Assembly: GCA_900768515.1 (NCBI GenBank)
Contig: CAAGDG010000104.1
Span: forward strand, 1 to 43,815
Length of the DNA: 43,815 bases
DNA from: Lentisphaeria bacterium
GTDB taxonomy: Bacteria > Verrucomicrobiota > Lentisphaeria > Victivallales > Victivallaceae
Direction: 5' to 3'
A model generated the notes under the pieces. That model was not told the origin of the DNA, did not search any database, and was given only the letters and a program-made list of their open reading frames with translations. Below, piece by piece: positions 33,341 through 41,360 of the stretch. A program made the translations under genes and the position numbers. Each line of letters starts with the position of its first letter. The stretch's first letter is position 1.

Positions 33341-35968
33341 ATGAGTGAGAAGGTTGTAAAGTTGACACCCGAAGAGATCGCCGCCCGCGACGAGCGGGAC
33401 CGCGAAATGCTGAACGGTCTGATCGCCAAAGCGAAGGCCGCCCAGGTCAAGTATGCCGAGTACACCCAGGAACAGGTGGACAAAATCTTCGCCGCCGCCG
33501 CTCTTGCTGCGAACAACGCCCGAATTCCGCTGGCGCAGATGGCGGTTGCCGAGTCCGGGATGGGTGTGGTCGAGGACAAGGTGATCAAAAACCACTTTGC
33601 CGCGGAGTACATCTACAACAAGTACCGCGACATGAAAACCTGCGGAGTGATCGAGGAAAACGAGGCGATGGGAATCGCCAAGGTGGCGGAGCCGGTCGGC
33701 GTGATCGCCGGTATTGTGCCCACCACGAATCCGACCTCCACCGCGATCTTCAAGTCGCTGCTGGCGCTCAAGACCCGGAATGCGATTATCTTCAGTCCCC
33801 ATCCTCGGGCGAAGAAGTGCACCATTGAGGCGGCCCGGATCGTGCTGGACGCCGCGGTTGCCGCGGGTGCTCCCGAAGGGATCATCGGCTGGATCGAGAA
33901 TCCGACCGTGGCGATGAGTCAGCACCTGATGGGCCACTCTGACATCAGTCTGATCCTTGCCACCGGCGGTCCCGGCATGGTCAAGGCCGCTTATTCGAGC
34001 GGCACTCCGGCGGTCGGCGTCGGTCCCGGCAATGTGCCGGTGGTGATCGGCGACACCTGCGACATCAAGATGGCGGTCAGCTCGATTCTGCAGAGCAAGA
34101 CCTTCGACAACGGCATGATCTGCGCTTCGGAGCAGTCGGTGACGGTGGTTGCGAAGGTTTATGACGCGGTCAAAAAGGAGTTCGGCTACCGCGGCGGTTA
34201 CATTCTCACGCCGGAAGAGGCGAAGAAGGTCGGTGATGTGATCCAGGTGGACGGCAAGCTCAATCCGGCGATTGTCGGACAGAGCGCCCGCCGGATTGCC
34301 GAGATGGCCGGCGTCAAAGTTCCGGAAGGGACCAAGGTGCTGCTGGCCGAGACCGACGGCGTCGGTCCGGATTATCCGTTCAGCCGCGAGAAACTCTCCC
34401 CGGTGCTGGCTCTCTACAAGGCCGCCACCTACGAGGACGCGGTGGAAAACGCCAAGAAACTGCTCGAATACGGCGGGCTCGGACACACCAGCGTGCTCTA
34501 CACCAATTCGCAGAATTTCGACCGGGCCAAATATTTCGGACATGTGATGATGTCTTCGCGCACTCTGGTGAACATGCCCTCCAGCCAGGGCGCGATCGGC
34601 GACATCTTCAACTTCGCATTGAATCCCTCCCTGACGCTCGGCTGCGGCAGCTGGGGCGGCAATTCGGTCAGCGAAAACGTCACGCCGAAGCATCTGTTGA
34701 ACATCAAAACCATCGTGAAACGGAGGGAGAATATGTTGTGGGTCCGGATTCCCCAGAAAGTTTACTTCAAATACGGCTGCCTTCCCACCGCGATCGGGGA
34801 GCTTGAAGGACACAAGCGGGCGTTTATCGTGACCGACAAGTTCCTCTATTCGACCGGAATTCTGGCCGATCTGCTGCACCGTCTCGACCAGATGGGGATT
34901 GCCGCCGAGGTGTTCGCCGATGTCGAGCCGGATCCGACCATCCAGCTGGCCCGCAAGGGAGTCGAGCGGATCGAGTCCTTCCAGCCGGACGTGCTGATCG
35001 CGGTCGGCGGCGGTTCCCCGATCGACGCCGCCAAGATCATGTGGCTGATGTACGAACACCCGGAGATCCGTTTCGAGGATGTGGCGATGCGCTACATGGA
35101 TATCCGGAAGCGGATCGTCCGGCTGCCTGAACTCGGAAAGAAGGCGCAGCTGGTCGCGATTCCGACCACCTCCGGCACCGGTTCGGAAGTTACGCCCTTT
35201 GCGGTGATCACCGACGCCGAAACCGGGAACAAGTACCCGATTGCGGACTATGCGCTGACGCCGAACATGGCGATCATCGACACCCAGCTGGTGATGAAGC
35301 TGCCGAAGCGGCTGACCGCCTACAGCGGCATCGACGCCCTGACCCATGCGCTCGAAGCGCGGGTGTCGGTCATGGCCAGCGACTACACCAATTCCCTGGC
35401 GATGGAGGCGGCCAAGCTGGTCTTCGAATACCTGCCGCGCTGTTACAACAACGGTCCGATGGACGAGGAGGCCAGAGAGCACATGCACAACGCCTCCACG
35501 ATGGCCGGCATGGCTTTCGCGAATGCGTTCCTCGGGGTCTGCCACTCGATGGCGCACAAACTTGGCGGCATGTATCATGTTCCGCACGGGCTTGCCAACG
35601 CGATGCTGATCTGCGAAGTGATCAAGTTCAACGCGACCGATTGTCCGACCAAGCAGGGAACCTTCCCGCAGTACAAGTATCCGCATGCGAAGGCGGCGTA
35701 TGCCAATGTCGCAACCTATTGCGGAATCGGCGGCCGCGACGATGACGAGAAGGTGGCCAATCTGATCAAGGCGATCGAGAAACTCAAGGAGGAGCTGGAG
35801 ATTCCGAAGAGCCTCAAGGAGTACGGCATCGACGAGGCGACCTTCCTCGCGCAGCTGGATGATCTGGCGGTCAAGGCGTTCGACGATCAGTGCACCGGCG
35901 CGAACCCGCGTTATCCGCTGATCGAGGAGATCAAGCAGATGCTGCTCAACGTCTACTACGGCAAATAA
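33341..35968 (+). CDS. adhE: Bifunctional acetaldehyde-CoA / alcohol dehydrogenase
   Basis: The 875-residue AdhE reduces acetyl-CoA to acetaldehyde and then ethanol, oxidising two NADH, and typically forms cytoplasmic spirosomes. The N-terminal aldehyde dehydrogenase has the catalytic Cys in NGMICASEQS (about residue 261). A linker leads to the Fe-dependent alcohol dehydrogenase with AVGGGSPIDAAKIMW and the metal-binding CHSMAHKLGGMYHVPHG (about residues 734-750). Length is standard. The ATG at 33341 has AGGAGG eight bases upstream. A consensus-like promoter with tandem operators precedes it and a strong terminator follows. The neighbouring hydrogenase cluster suggests common control of the two ways to dispose of reducing equivalents. 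A 1012-residue antisense frame is a mere codon-bias shadow. Confidence 0.97.
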   Translation: MSEKVVKLTPEEIAARDERDREMLNGLIAKAKAAQVKYAEYTQEQVDKIFAAAALAANNARIPLAQMAVAESGMGVVEDKVIKNHFAAEYIYNKYRDMKTCGVIEENEAMGIAKVAEPVGVIAGIVPTTNPTSTAIFKSLLALKTRNAIIFSPHPRAKKCTIEAARIVLDAAVAAGAPEGIIGWIENPTVAMSQHLMGHSDISLILATGGPGMVKAAYSSGTPAVGVGPGNVPVVIGDTCDIKMAVSSILQSKTFDNGMICASEQSVTVVAKVYDAVKKEFGYRGGYILTPEEAKKVGDVIQVDGKLNPAIVGQSARRIAEMAGVKVPEGTKVLLAETDGVGPDYPFSREKLSPVLALYKAATYEDAVENAKKLLEYGGLGHTSVLYTNSQNFDRAKYFGHVMMSSRTLVNMPSSQGAIGDIFNFALNPSLTLGCGSWGGNSVSENVTPKHLLNIKTIVKRRENMLWVRIPQKVYFKYGCLPTAIGELEGHKRAFIVTDKFLYSTGILADLLHRLDQMGIAAEVFADVEPDPTIQLARKGVERIESFQPDVLIAVGGGSPIDAAKIMWLMYEHPEIRFEDVAMRYMDIRKRIVRLPELGKKAQLVAIPTTSGTGSEVTPFAVITDAETGNKYPIADYALTPNMAIIDTQLVMKLPKRLTAYSGIDALTHALEARVSVMASDYTNSLAMEAAKLVFEYLPRCYNNGPMDEEAREHMHNASTMAGMAFANAFLGVCHSMAHKLGGMYHVPHGLANAMLICEVIKFNATDCPTKQGTFPQYKYPHAKAAYANVATYCGIGGRDDDEKVANLIKAIEKLKEELEIPKSLKEYGIDEATFLAQLDDLAVKAFDDQCTGANPRYPLIEEIKQMLLNVYYGK

Positions 35969-35986
35969 TCCGCTTTGCGGAGCCAA

Positions 35987-36040
35987 TGGCGTTTCCCTGA
36001 TTTCCGTTCCCGCGCGGGACGGGGTCGGGGAAACGCCTTT
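35987..36040 (+). terminator. Rho-independent terminator after adhE
   Basis: GGCGTTTCCC (35987-35996) and GGGAAACGCC (36027-36036) are a perfect 10-bp stem, with a nested CCCGCGCGGG palindrome in the loop, followed by T4. It separates adhE from the hydrogenase cluster, although some read-through is possible. Confidence 0.85.
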
Positions 36041-36088
36041 TGCGTCTGCGGCGATTGCGGTTTCCCTGTAAAAACGGTGACGGCAGGC

Positions 36089-36117
36089 TTGAAAATCCGG
36101 GCGGGGGCGTGTACATT
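36089..36117 (+). promoter_or_regulatory. Predicted promoter of the hydrogenase cluster
   Basis: TTGAAA (36089-36094) and TACATT (36112-36117) are separated by exactly 17 bp; the predicted start is near 36124, about 36 nt before the first gene. The operators seen before adhE are not repeated here. Confidence 0.55.
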
Positions 36118-36159
36118 GCGTCATGTCTTTTTACGGTCGGAAACATTCAGGGGATGGAA

Positions 36160-36417
36160 ATGTCAAAACCCAAGATTGTGGTCTGTCTCGGCAGTTCCTG
36201 CTTCGCCCGCGGCAACGAGGAGAACATCCGGGTGGTGGAGGATTATCTGCAGAAGAATTCCTATCAGGACGATGTCGACGTCGAACTGTCGGGAACCCTC
36301 TGTCAGGGGCGCTGTTCGGAGGGGCCGAACGTGATTGTCGACGGAAAGATGTACAACAAGGTTGATCCGGGCGTGATGCTCGACATCCTGAAGAGGACGC
36401 TGCCGCCGCGCAGCTGA
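36160..36417 (+). CDS. Thioredoxin-like [2Fe-2S] ferredoxin, associated with HydS
   Basis: The 85-residue protein has the thioredoxin-like ferredoxin fold found in NuoE/HydC and in stand-alone [2Fe-2S] proteins. Four Cys in the expected pattern ligate the cluster: CLGSSC (C-x4-C, about residues 8-13) and CQGRC (C-x3-C, about 45-49). SEGPNVIVDGKMYNKVDP is the typical following segment. Start choice is ATG 36160 with GGGGATGG upstream; ATG 36154 would add two residues. It is the first gene of the hydrogenase cluster, 82 bp before hydS, with a GC-rich imperfect hairpin (36430-36456) between. It probably passes electrons to or from the PAS-type hydrogenase. Confidence 0.88.
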   Translation: MSKPKIVVCLGSSCFARGNEENIRVVEDYLQKNSYQDDVDVELSGTLCQGRCSEGPNVIVDGKMYNKVDPGVMLDILKRTLPPRS

Positions 36418-36499
36418 TCCGAACCGTCGCCGGCGCGGGATCTGTTCCGCGGCCGGACCGGCATGAAGGTCTTTTCCGCTTTATGCAAGGAGTGTTGTC

Positions 36500-38218
36500 A
36501 TGAATCTGCATTTTCCGGTATTCACAACGGAGAACATCTGCCACGACTGTTACAAGTGCATCCGCCACTGTCCGTGCAAGGCGATCCGGATCGTCGAAGG
36601 ACGGGCCGGCGTGATCCAGGATCTCTGCGTAGCCTGCGGCATGTGCGTAAAAGTTTGTCCCGCCCATGCCAAGAAGATCCGGCCGGATCTGGCGCGGGCC
36701 CGTTTTCTGCTCGGCTCCGGCAAGCCGGTCTACGCTTCGCTGGCGCCCTCGTTCGTCAGCTACTTCCGGAACCTCGAACCCGGGGCGCTGGCGGCCGCGA
36801 TCCGTCGCCTCGGATTTGCCGGAGTCAGCGAAACCGCGCTCGGTGCGCAGATGGTCAGCGCTGAAACCGGCGAGTTCCTGCGGAAGGCGGGGCCGGGAGT
36901 CTACATCTCCAGTGCCTGTCCCGCCGTGGTGGATTATGTGAAGAAATATGCGCCGTCGTACGCTTCGAACGTGACGTCGGTGCTTTCTCCCGTGCTTTCT
37001 CACACGAAACTGCTGCGCAAACTGTACGGAGAGGAGATCGGCGTGGTTTTCTTCGGTCCCTGCGTGGCCAAGAAGAACGAGTCCGACCGCCATCCGGAGC
37101 TGCTCGACCTGGCGCTGACCTTCAAAGATCTGGAGGAGTGGCTGGCATCCGAGAGCATTGATCCGTACCAGATCAATCCGATCGACTACGTCTCCATGGT
37201 GCCGGAGCGGGCCGACGAGGGTCGGGTCTACGCGGTCGAGGGCGGCATGAACGACACGCTGCGCGATCCCGGCAGCGATGTGCGTTATCTCTCGGTGTCG
37301 GGACTGCACAATCTCGGTACGCTGCTCAGCGAGGATTCCACGGCGGTTCAGGTTCGGGACTGCAAGCTCTTCATCGAATGCCTGGCCTGTCCGGGCGGCT
37401 GCGTCAACGGTCCGGTGATGCCGATATCCCAGGGTGGAACACTCCGTTCGGTGCTGCAGGTGGCGCGCGAATACGATGGCCGGAACAGTCTCGACCGGAA
37501 GTGTGAACTCCCCATCGAAGAGAGAGTTACGGCGGAACCTCAGCTGGATCCGGAGGTCTCCGAGGAGGAGATCAAGAACGCGCTGGCGATGGTGGGGAAA
37601 TTCACTCCCGCGGACGAGCTCAACTGCGGCGGCTGCGGTTACTTCAGCTGCCGGGATTTCGCCAGGGCGCTGATCGCCAACAAGGCGGAGCCGCAGATGT
37701 GCGTTTCGCACCTGCGCCAGCTCTCGCAGAAGACCAGCAACGCCCTGATCCGTTATATTCCCGCCGGTGTGGTGATCGTCGACCGCCACATGAAGATCGT
37801 CGAATGCAACCGCCACTTTGCGGAGCTGTTTGACGAGGATACGGTTCTGGCCTACGACTCCTGCGGCGGACTGGCCGGGGCGGAGCTTGGGGCTTTTGCA
37901 GACTTCAGCGATCTGGTGGCGGCGGCACTGATTTCCGGCGGCGAAGTGAACCGGCACAATCAGGTCTGCGGGGACAAGATTTTGAATATCAGTGTGTTCA
38001 CGATTTCGCCGAACCAGAGCGTCGGAGCGATCATCCAGGACGTGACCAGTCTCGAACTGCATCGGGAACAGGTTTCGGAAAAGGCGCGGGCGGTGATCCG
38101 GAAAAACATCATCACCGTCCAGAAGATCGCCCGCAACCTCGGGGAGCACATGGCGGAGACCGAAATTCTGCTGCGCGAAGTCGCCGGCAGCTACAGCGAG
38201 ATTAAGGGAAAGAACTGA
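36500..38218 (+). CDS. hydS: PAS-domain [FeFe]-hydrogenase, putative H2 sensor (HydS, group C type)
   Basis: The 572-residue protein has, in order, two [4Fe-4S] motifs (CHDCYKCIRHCP and CVACGMCVKVCP, about residues 14-55), an H-cluster domain, a Fes-type cluster (NCGGCGYFSC plus CVSHL, about 370-405) and a PAS domain (IPAGVVIVDRHMKIVECNRH, about 416-520). H-cluster ligand motifs are SSACPA (about 137-142), GPCVAKK (about 186-192) and LACPGGCVNGP (about 294-304). The proton-relay Cys that normally precedes the first ligand Cys is Ala139, as reported for sensory group C hydrogenases with low activity. This domain order matches HydS of Ruminococcus albus and Thermoanaerobacter. The likely role is H2 or redox sensing, signalling to the phosphatase encoded six bases downstream. 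AAGGAGTG precedes the start. Confidence 0.9.
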   Translation: MNLHFPVFTTENICHDCYKCIRHCPCKAIRIVEGRAGVIQDLCVACGMCVKVCPAHAKKIRPDLARARFLLGSGKPVYASLAPSFVSYFRNLEPGALAAAIRRLGFAGVSETALGAQMVSAETGEFLRKAGPGVYISSACPAVVDYVKKYAPSYASNVTSVLSPVLSHTKLLRKLYGEEIGVVFFGPCVAKKNESDRHPELLDLALTFKDLEEWLASESIDPYQINPIDYVSMVPERADEGRVYAVEGGMNDTLRDPGSDVRYLSVSGLHNLGTLLSEDSTAVQVRDCKLFIECLACPGGCVNGPVMPISQGGTLRSVLQVAREYDGRNSLDRKCELPIEERVTAEPQLDPEVSEEEIKNALAMVGKFTPADELNCGGCGYFSCRDFARALIANKAEPQMCVSHLRQLSQKTSNALIRYIPAGVVIVDRHMKIVECNRHFAELFDEDTVLAYDSCGGLAGAELGAFADFSDLVAAALISGGEVNRHNQVCGDKILNISVFTISPNQSVGAIIQDVTSLELHREQVSEKARAVIRKNIITVQKIARNLGEHMAETEILLREVAGSYSEIKGKN

Positions 38219-38223
38219 TCGTC

Positions 38224-39411
38224 ATGCCGAACGAAGTCTTTGTCGAAATGGAGTGCTGCCAGCTCTGTCACGAGGGCGAGGAGGTGTGCGGAGACGACTT
38301 CCTGTTCGAGCGCAGGAACGATGAGAACCGGCACATCGCGGTGCTTTCCGATGGATTGGGCAGCGGAATCAAGGCCAATCTTCTGGCCTGCATGACCACC
38401 ACCATGGCGATGGAGTTCATCCGTTCTGACATGGATGTGCTTCAATCGGCCGAGATCATCATGGACACGCTTCCGGTGTGCGAAGTTCGCCGGATCAGTT
38501 ACGCGACATTCACGATCTTCGATCTTCAGATCGGCGGGAAATCGCGGGTAATTGAGATGGACAATCCTCCATTTATCCACTTGCGGAACAACAAGGATCT
38601 GCAGGTCAGCCGTCAGAGCATGGTTTCGGAGCGGTGGCCGGACCGCCGGGTCAAACTGGCCGAGTTCTATGCGATTTCCGGGGACCGACTGATCGTTTTT
38701 TCCGACGGAGTGACCCAGGCCGGGCTCGGGCAGCCGGGCTGCAAGTTCGGCTGGAGGCGGGAAGGTTGTCTGGAGTTCATTCAGTCGAAGGTGGCCGCGG
38801 AGCCGGAGATTTCGGCGCGCGACCTCTCGCAGGCGGTGGTCTATGCGGCACGTTCCCACAATAAGAACAACACCTGCATCGACGACATCAGCTGCATGGT
38901 GATCTACCTGCGCAAACCGCGCCGTCTGCGGCTGCTGACCGGTCCGCCGTTCCGTTCGGAGTCGGACGCGGCCTATGCGGCGCTGGTGAACAACTATGAC
39001 GGAAAGGTCATTCTGGCTGGGGGGACGACGGCGAATATCGTGTCACGCGAACTCAAGCGTCCGCTGGATGTCGACATGAAGCTGGTGATGAAGGCCGGCA
39101 ATCTGCCGCCGCCGGCGCGGATGAAGGGGATCGATCTGGTTACGGAAGGTATTCTGACGCTGACGGACGTCGTGCAGCGTCTGGAGAACGATCCGCCGGT
39201 GACAACCCCGGTTCCGCTGGCGGCGAAGGAGATGATCGATCTCTTCCGGGCCAGCGACGAGATTGAATTTGTGGTCGGGACAAAGGTAAACGAGGCGCAC
39301 CAGGATCCGAGTCTGCCGGTGGATCTGGAGATTCGTCGGAATATTGTGCGGCGGTTGAAGACGGTGCTGGAGAACAAATACCGCAAACGGGTACTGCTGC
39401 GGTTTTTCTGA
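38224..39411 (+). CDS. SpoIIE-family serine/threonine phosphatase of the hydrogenase cluster
   Basis: The 395-residue cytoplasmic protein has an N-terminal PP2C/SpoIIE domain (about residues 1-230) with metal-binding AVLSDGLGSGIKANL, IVFSDGVTQAG and DDISCMVIYL. Residues from about 231 form a separate C-terminal region (LLTGPPFRSESDAAYAALV, KVILAGGTTANIVSREL) that I cannot assign. There is no membrane segment. It starts five bases after the hydS stop, so it is surely cotranslated with the PAS-hydrogenase and is the probable output of H2 sensing, dephosphorylating an unknown Ser/Thr-phosphorylated partner such as an anti-anti-sigma factor or a transcription factor. No cognate kinase is encoded nearby, whereas a kinase gene is present in the R. 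albus locus. Confidence 0.9.
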   Translation: MPNEVFVEMECCQLCHEGEEVCGDDFLFERRNDENRHIAVLSDGLGSGIKANLLACMTTTMAMEFIRSDMDVLQSAEIIMDTLPVCEVRRISYATFTIFDLQIGGKSRVIEMDNPPFIHLRNNKDLQVSRQSMVSERWPDRRVKLAEFYAISGDRLIVFSDGVTQAGLGQPGCKFGWRREGCLEFIQSKVAAEPEISARDLSQAVVYAARSHNKNNTCIDDISCMVIYLRKPRRLRLLTGPPFRSESDAAYAALVNNYDGKVILAGGTTANIVSRELKRPLDVDMKLVMKAGNLPPPARMKGIDLVTEGILTLTDVVQRLENDPPVTTPVPLAAKEMIDLFRASDEIEFVVGTKVNEAHQDPSLPVDLEIRRNIVRRLKTVLENKYRKRVLLRFF

Positions 39412-39475
39412 TCAGACGGGAAGGAGACGCCGGGCGCATCCCCGGCTTACAATTCATAACTCAAGGGATACTATC

Positions 39476-39754
39476 ATGAGCGAGGCGAACAGAATAAAAG
39501 TCGAGATCTGTCTGGGCACCACCTGTTATGTTCTGGGGTCATTCCGGCTTTCGGCGCTGGAGGAGAAGCTCCCGCCGGAACTGAAGGACAAGGTCGAGAT
39601 TGTCGGTTGTTCCTGTCTGGACGTCTGTCACGACCGGAATTACGGAAACGCGCCGTTCGTGCGGGTAGGGGAGCGGATCGTCGATAACGCGACAATTGAA
39701 AAGGTGATCGACGTGGTGCGGGAAGTTGTCGGGGAAGGAGAGGGTAACGAATGA
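39476..39754 (+). CDS. Thioredoxin-like [2Fe-2S] ferredoxin, associated with the second hydrogenase
   Basis: The 92-residue protein is a second copy of the small thioredoxin-like ferredoxin type. Cluster ligands lie in CLGTTC (C-x4-C, about residues 12-17) and in CSCLDVC (C-x-C-x3-C, about 45-51). It shares only fold-level similarity with the protein at 36160, so the two are not a recent duplication. AAGGGAT precedes the ATG. Its end overlaps the start of the group-B-like hydrogenase by four bases (ATGA), which indicates a stoichiometric partner for that enzyme, probably an electron carrier or docking subunit. Confidence 0.88.
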   Translation: MSEANRIKVEICLGTTCYVLGSFRLSALEEKLPPELKDKVEIVGCSCLDVCHDRNYGNAPFVRVGERIVDNATIEKVIDVVREVVGEGEGNE

Positions 39755-41136
39755 ACAATGCGGAACGAACTCGCCGGGAATTGATGATCCGGGTGATCAA
39801 GGATTTCAAGGCAGGAACGCTGGCGGAAGACATCGATCGGATTCCGATCGAATTGCGGCCGCGTAACGAGAATGCGATCCGCTGCTGTGTTTACAAGGAC
39901 CGGGCGATGCTGAAGTACCGGTTGATGGCGCTGCTGGGTTTCGGGATGGAGGAGGAGACCGATGAATCGCGCCAGTTGAAGGACTACCTTGCCGATGCCC
40001 GGGCCGGCAAGAACAATCCCGAGCCGGTGCTTTCGGTTTGCACGGTCGGCTGTCACGGGTGTGTGGACAGTCATGTGCAGGTTTCCAACGCCTGTGTCGG
40101 CTGCTTTGCCCGTCCCTGCATGGCGGCCTGTCCGCGGCAGGCGATCACGGTGGTCAACCAGCGTTCGACCATCGACCGGAGCAAATGCATCGATTGCGGG
40201 AAATGCATGGCGGTGTGTCCGTACCATGCGATCATCCGGAATCCGCTGCCGTGTGAAGACGCCTGTCCGGTCGGTGCGATCGGGAAGGGGGAGGACGGAC
40301 TGGTCAAGATTGATTTCAACACCTGCATTTATTGCGGGAAGTGCTTCCGTTCGTGTCCTTTCAGCACGATTATGGAACGCTCGTCGCTGATCAACATTCT
40401 GGATGTGATGGAGAGCGGCCGTCCGGTGGTGGCGATGGTTGCTCCGTCGGTGACCAACCAGTTTCCGGGGACGCTTGAACAGTTGTTCACGGCGCTGCGG
40501 ATGGCCGGATTTTCGGCGATTATGGAGGTGGCGCTCGGAGCGGAACTCACTACGGAGCACGAGGCGGAGGAGTTCTTCGAACGGATGGCGCGCGGCGACC
40601 GGCTGATGACCAGCAGCTGTTGTCCGGCCTGGGTGGAAGCGGCGAAGCGGCATATTCCTGACATTGTTCCGATGGTCAGTTCGACGCCGAGTCCGATGGC
40701 TTACGCCGGGCAGCTGGCGCGCAAGGAGCATCCCGATGCGGTCACGGTTTTCATCGGGCCGTGCATTGCGAAGCGGCGGGAGGCGCAGAGCGATCCCAAC
40801 GTCGACTACGTGATGACCTTCGAGGAACTCGGAGCGCTGCTGGCAGCGATGGAGATTGACGTGATTTCGCTGGAACCGGCGAAACTGGATAAACCGGCAA
40901 CCTCATTTGCGCGGAATTTTGCGCGCAGCTGCGGTGTCAGCGAGGCGATTCTGCAGGAGATTGGTGCGGGATCGCCGGATCGTCCGAAGATCGACGGGAA
41001 GTTCATCAACGGACTGGACCGCAAGTCGGTCAACTTATTGAAGCTTTATGCGAAAGGCAAACTGCCGGGCAATTTTGTCGAGGTGATGGCCTGTACCGGG
41101 GGCTGCATCGGCGGACCGTGTTCGCTGGCCCGGTAA
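39751..41136 (+). CDS. [FeFe]-hydrogenase, group B-like monomeric type (HydA2-like)
   Basis: The 461-residue protein has an N-terminal region of about 110 residues, several ferredoxin-type motifs (CVGCFARPCMAACP, CIDCGKCMAVCP, CEDACP, CIYCGKCFRSCP, about residues 114-206) and an H-cluster domain with complete catalytic motifs. L1 is TSSCCPAW (about 286-293; proton-relay Cys present), L2 is GPCIAKR (about 336-342) and L3 is MACTGGCIGGPC (about 446-457). The shape matches TIGR-type group B hydrogenases of Clostridia and Bacteroidota and HydA2 of R. albus, which evolve H2 from reduced ferredoxin. It is the last gene of the cluster and is followed by tandem terminators. No HydEFG maturases are encoded in the window; they must lie elsewhere. 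Confidence 0.92.
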   Translation: MNNAERTRRELMIRVIKDFKAGTLAEDIDRIPIELRPRNENAIRCCVYKDRAMLKYRLMALLGFGMEEETDESRQLKDYLADARAGKNNPEPVLSVCTVGCHGCVDSHVQVSNACVGCFARPCMAACPRQAITVVNQRSTIDRSKCIDCGKCMAVCPYHAIIRNPLPCEDACPVGAIGKGEDGLVKIDFNTCIYCGKCFRSCPFSTIMERSSLINILDVMESGRPVVAMVAPSVTNQFPGTLEQLFTALRMAGFSAIMEVALGAELTTEHEAEEFFERMARGDRLMTSSCCPAWVEAAKRHIPDIVPMVSSTPSPMAYAGQLARKEHPDAVTVFIGPCIAKRREAQSDPNVDYVMTFEELGALLAAMEIDVISLEPAKLDKPATSFARNFARSCGVSEAILQEIGAGSPDRPKIDGKFINGLDRKSVNLLKLYAKGKLPGNFVEVMACTGGCIGGPCSLAR

Positions 41137-41139
41137 ACG

Positions 41140-41160
41140 CATCGGAAACGATGTTTTTTT
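41140..41160 (+). terminator. Terminator of the hydrogenase cluster
   Basis: CATCG (41140-41144), a GAAA tetraloop and CGATG (41149-41153), then T7. Short but GNRA-capped, and four bases beyond the stop codon. Confidence 0.8.
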
Positions 41161-41197
41161 CAAACCGTCGACGGGAATCCGCCGGCGGTTTGTTTTT
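41161..41197 (+). terminator. Second, adjoining terminator
   Basis: CAAACCG (41161-41167) and CGGTTTG (41186-41192) form a 7-bp stem with an inner CGG/CCG pairing, followed by T5. It stands immediately after the first terminator, giving a fail-safe pair. Confidence 0.65.
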
Positions 41198-41360
41198 GCG
41201 GAATCGGGATTTTGAAATAGTATCATTCTCCAATGGGACGGGGTGGCTGGAGGCTTTCCGTTTTCATCTCATAAAACAGGGACGTCTGGGCAGACCATCG
41301 CCAGCCGCACCCGGGTAGGCTGGAGTGTGAAAGCGTCCGGTTCCACCGTTTTTCTTCGCC
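41198..41360. other. Intergenic sequence between the hydrogenase terminators and the 119-bp array
   Basis: I see no gene. The stretch contains GTCTGGGCAGAC (small stem) and two GGCTGG sites. Short frames lack ribosome-binding sites. Confidence 0.5.

Noticed and set aside
33086..36124. A 1012-residue minus-strand open frame across adhE
   Set aside because: It mirrors the codon bias of a highly conserved gene, is rich in His, Arg, Asp and Gly without any domain, and has no ribosome-binding site.
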